A stretch of DNA of 64,000 nt from Chitinophaga pinensis (GTDB lineage: Bacteria > Bacteroidota > Bacteroidia > Chitinophagales > Chitinophagaceae): NCBI GenBank assembly GCA_943333125.1, contig CALQSB010000005.1:26471-90470 (forward strand), read 5' to 3'. The notes beneath the pieces are model-generated. The model ran no database searches, was not told the origin of the DNA, and saw only the letters and a list, made by a program, of their open reading frames with translations. Both the position numbers and the translations under genes were made by a program. Of the stretch, positions 61,862 to 64,000 are shown piece by piece (the stretch's first letter is position 1; every line of letters starts with the position of its first letter).

Positions 61862-62350
61862 ATGCTAGGAAATTTAAACAAAGATCAGATTGAAAATATT
61901 TTACACAGTCAATCTATTTGCCGAATTGCTTGTTGTGATGATAAATTACCCTACCTCGTTCCCATCACTTATTACTATGATGGGAAATATATTTACGGAC
62001 AATCACAGGAAGGAATGAAGATAAATATCTTGCGTAAAAATCCCAATGTGTGTATTCAGGTGGATTTAATTACGAGTATGAGTATTTATCAGAGTGTTAT
62101 TGTAAATGGAAAATTTGAAGAGTTAAAGCCTGGACATTCAGAAAAAGCAAGATCAGAGTTGCATGAGAATATACTGACCATGATGACCCGATCCCGCATA
62201 CATAAATTTGAACATAGCTTAGATACTGAATTTGCAACGAATAGTCCTGATAAATTAATTATGTTTAGAATTAAAATAAACGAAGTCACAGGCAGATTTG
62301 AAAATCAGGAAATAGCCATAAATACAACCTCATCAGCCGAAATGAAATAA
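61862..62350 (+). CDS. Pyridoxamine 5'-phosphate oxidase-like FMN-binding protein
   Basis: 162 residues with the split-barrel flavin fold: ILHSQSICRIACCDDKLPYLVPITYYYDGKYIYGQS (as two strands), GMKINILRKNPNVCIQVD, and SVIVNGKFEEL. The pattern fits the NimA/HugZ-like subgroup rather than true PdxH. The substrate is unknown; such proteins often act in nitro-compound reduction or heme or flavin redox chemistry. It stands alone with its own promoter. Confidence 0.82.
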   Translation: MLGNLNKDQIENILHSQSICRIACCDDKLPYLVPITYYYDGKYIYGQSQEGMKINILRKNPNVCIQVDLITSMSIYQSVIVNGKFEELKPGHSEKARSELHENILTMMTRSRIHKFEHSLDTEFATNSPDKLIMFRIKINEVTGRFENQEIAINTTSSAEMK

Positions 62351-62404
62351 ATTTCATTTTACAATGAATCTGAAATACTAATTTTGATTTCTAAATTTAG
62401 TTCA

Positions 62405-62830
62405 ATGAAATTTTCTTTTATTAGAAATTTGTTATTAATGCTGGGATTGAATCTTTGTTTTATTTCGATTTCTTTTGGCCAGCAATCCGATAGCACTTTA
62501 AAATATGCAGTAGTTATTAAGTTTCAAAGTATTTGCTGTGGTGTCCCAAACGCTGCCCCTTTAAAAAAATTCGTTTCAAAATTCAAAAAAGAATATCACA
62601 CTAAAACAATCAGAGCTGATAAAATCGGACCAATGGGAAGAGAAGGCGAATATTATCTTGGATTTAAATTAAAAGAATTAACCAGAAAACAAAAACATTA
62701 TTTCTTAAAAAAAGTAACCGTTGTAACCAGTAAACTTACCGACAAAGGAAAGGCTATAGCTGAAGAAAATGTAATCATTGACAAATCAACGCTTCCACAA
62801 ATAGCGACTATTACAAAAGTATATTATTGA
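62405..62830 (+). CDS. Secreted protein of unknown function
   Basis: 141 residues from the ATG at 62405, which gives a signal peptide (MKFSFIRNLLLMLGLNLCFISISFGQ). An earlier in-frame ATG at 62384 adds seven residues. The mature part has FQSICCGVPNAAPLKKFVSKFKKEY with a Cys pair and a basic C-terminal half (KLKELTRKQKHYFLKKVTV). No family recognised. Confidence 0.65.
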   Translation: MKFSFIRNLLLMLGLNLCFISISFGQQSDSTLKYAVVIKFQSICCGVPNAAPLKKFVSKFKKEYHTKTIRADKIGPMGREGEYYLGFKLKELTRKQKHYFLKKVTVVTSKLTDKGKAIAEENVIIDKSTLPQIATITKVYY

Positions 62831-63012
62831 TTTACTTAAAAATCAGCAAGTACTATTTTCACCTTCCATACATTCATTTTAAAATTCCAATAATTTCTTT
62901 TTCATGAAAAACTGCATCAGCAAAATTTCAATTTCATTTCCAGTCATTTTATTTTCGCAGAAAATAGTTTGGGGTTTGAAAACTTCAAGAAGTTAAATAG
63001 ATTTTGGAAGTC

Positions 63013-63057
63013 AATCAAACTTATTGAACCTTTAGAACTAATTGAACCTTTTAAACA
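63013..63057 (+). repeat. Short TTGAACCTTT direct repeats before the M20 gene
   Basis: ATTGAACCTTT occurs twice (about 63023-63033 and 63041-63051) with related sequence around it, in the leader of the amidohydrolase gene. This is a low-complexity tract of uncertain role. Confidence 0.4.
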
Positions 63058-63065
63058 AAAATATT

Positions 63066-64000
63066 ATGAAAATTTTATTCTTTCTCTCAACCCTCTTATT
63101 AACAACATTCACAAATGCACAAAATACCTACGTTGCCAATCTAAAAAAAGTTGAAACAATCGTTACTGAAAATGCAAGTTTTTTAAATGATTGCTACAAG
63201 CGATTACATGAAAATCCTGAATTAAGTACCAAAGAAGTTAATACCGCAGCATTCTTAAAAAGCACCATCAAATCTTATGGCTATTCAATAATAGATTCAT
63301 TGGGTTATCAAAGTTTTGCAGCTGTTTTAAAAAATGGCAAGGGCCCTGTTATTATTTACCGAACAGATATGGATGGGCTTCCTGTAAAAGAAGAAACCAA
63401 TCTCCCATTTTCCAGTAAAGCAATCGGAATAAAAGACTATGAAACCTATCCTGTGATGCAGGCATGTGGACATGACATACACATGAGCTCCTGGCTGGGA
63501 TTAGCGAAGGTGTTGTCTGAAATGAAAAACGACTGGAAAGGAACCGTTATTTTTTTAGCTCAATCTGCAGAAGAAACAGCCCAGGGGGCCAAGAAAATAG
63601 TTACCTCTGATAATTATAAATTATTACCAAAAGCCACCTATCAATTAGCCGTACACGACCACGCCGAATTGCAAGTTGGAGAAGCAGGGTTTTGTGATGA
63701 ATATGAAATGGCCGCAGTAGACATGATGAACATTACTATTTATGGAAAAGGCGGACATGGCGCAGCTCCTCAAAGATGCATAGATCCGATTTTATTAGCC
63801 GCCCAATACATTACTGAAATCCAAACCATCATCAGCAGAAATTTACCTCCTATAGAACCTGGCGTAATAACTGTTGGAGCTATTAATGGCGGCACAATAG
63901 GAAATGTGATACCTAATCAGGTGGTATTGAAACTAACGATTAGAACTTTTAGTAAAGAAAGCAGAGATATCATTATGAAGAGACTGAAAGAAATTGGTGA
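63066..64000 (+). CDS. M20-family amidohydrolase, N-terminal part
   Basis: About 311 residues before the window ends. A signal peptide (MKILFFLSTLLLTTFTNAQ) is followed by M20 motifs: YKRLHENPELSTKEVNTA, the metal-binding YRTDMDGLPV, MQACGHDIHMSSWLG (Cys/His/Asp ligands), FLAQSAEETAQGA (catalytic Glu) and the dimerisation region MMNITIYGKGGHGAAPQRCIDPI. It resembles the IAA-amino-acid-hydrolase/carboxypeptidase group, here exported. The substrate is probably an N-acyl amino acid or peptide. A separate ORF at 62969-63154 in another frame is a shadow. Confidence 0.9.
   Translation, partial: MKILFFLSTLLLTTFTNAQNTYVANLKKVETIVTENASFLNDCYKRLHENPELSTKEVNTAAFLKSTIKSYGYSIIDSLGYQSFAAVLKNGKGPVIIYRTDMDGLPVKEETNLPFSSKAIGIKDYETYPVMQACGHDIHMSSWLGLAKVLSEMKNDWKGTVIFLAQSAEETAQGAKKIVTSDNYKLLPKATYQLAVHDHAELQVGEAGFCDEYEMAAVDMMNITIYGKGGHGAAPQRCIDPILLAAQYITEIQTIISRNLPPIEPGVITVGAINGGTIGNVIPNQVVLKLTIRTFSKESRDIIMKRLKEIG

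Noticed and set aside
62969..63154. 61-residue ORF before the M20 gene
   Set aside because: It overlaps the signal-peptide region of the M20 amidohydrolase in another frame and includes the TTGAACCTTT repeat tract.

Overview
The window looks like a chromosomal segment of a Bacteroidota bacterium, probably of the Chitinophagaceae or a close relative (inference). Support comes from low GC, near-absence of Shine-Dalgarno sequences, promoters with the TAnnTTTG -7 box, a SusC-type TonB receptor, type IX secretion cargo with gliding-motility C-terminal domains plus a PorP/SprF protein, a two-gene OstA/LptD LPS export set, menaquinone synthesis by the futalosine route (mqnE), and several short palindromic intergenic repeats. 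No phage, IS element, CRISPR array or rRNA operon was seen.

Region 1 (1-11.2 kb) is a polysaccharide utilisation locus for a uronic-acid polymer. On the minus strand, a PL17-type oligo-lyase, a KdgF cupin, a large secreted MBG-repeat protein, an Alginate_lyase-superfamily enzyme and a SusC receptor (cut by the window edge) form one tight operon. Divergent to it are a LacI-type regulator, kduI and kduD. Together they take the polymer to 2-keto-3-deoxygluconate. The substrate could be alginate or a glucuronan.

Region 2 (11.2-18.8 kb) starts with an intergenic stretch that appears to encode a minus-strand non-coding RNA. It continues with a dihydroorotase homologue lacking most metal-binding residues, a DUF4199 membrane protein, two glycosyltransferases and a complete GDP-D-glycero-D-manno-heptose set (hddA, gmhA, hddC, gmhB). 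Region 3 (18.8-28.5 kb) holds a nucleoside-type MFS transporter, mqnE, an OmpA/TSP3 protein, tRNA-Arg(TCT), two membrane proteins each followed by the same repeat, and ung.

Region 4 (28.6-37.6 kb) is an envelope cluster: plsC, lptD, and divergently an amidase, an MCE protein and an OstA-like protein. Region 5 (37.6-51.4 kb) has a membrane pyrophosphatase with an unusual C-terminal tail, two giant CHU_C proteins, a BlaI/M56 pair and a PorP/SprF protein. Region 6 (51.4-52.6 kb) is an AT-rich stretch with small orphan ORFs on the minus strand ended by a clear terminator.

Region 7 (52.6-64 kb) is mostly housekeeping: pyrE, a NUDIX hydrolase, coaD, pyrB, pyrR, a CBM48-HhH fusion protein, pruA, prfB with an intact programmed +1 frameshift, a tandem universal stress protein, a PNPOx-like protein and the start of an M20 amidohydrolase.
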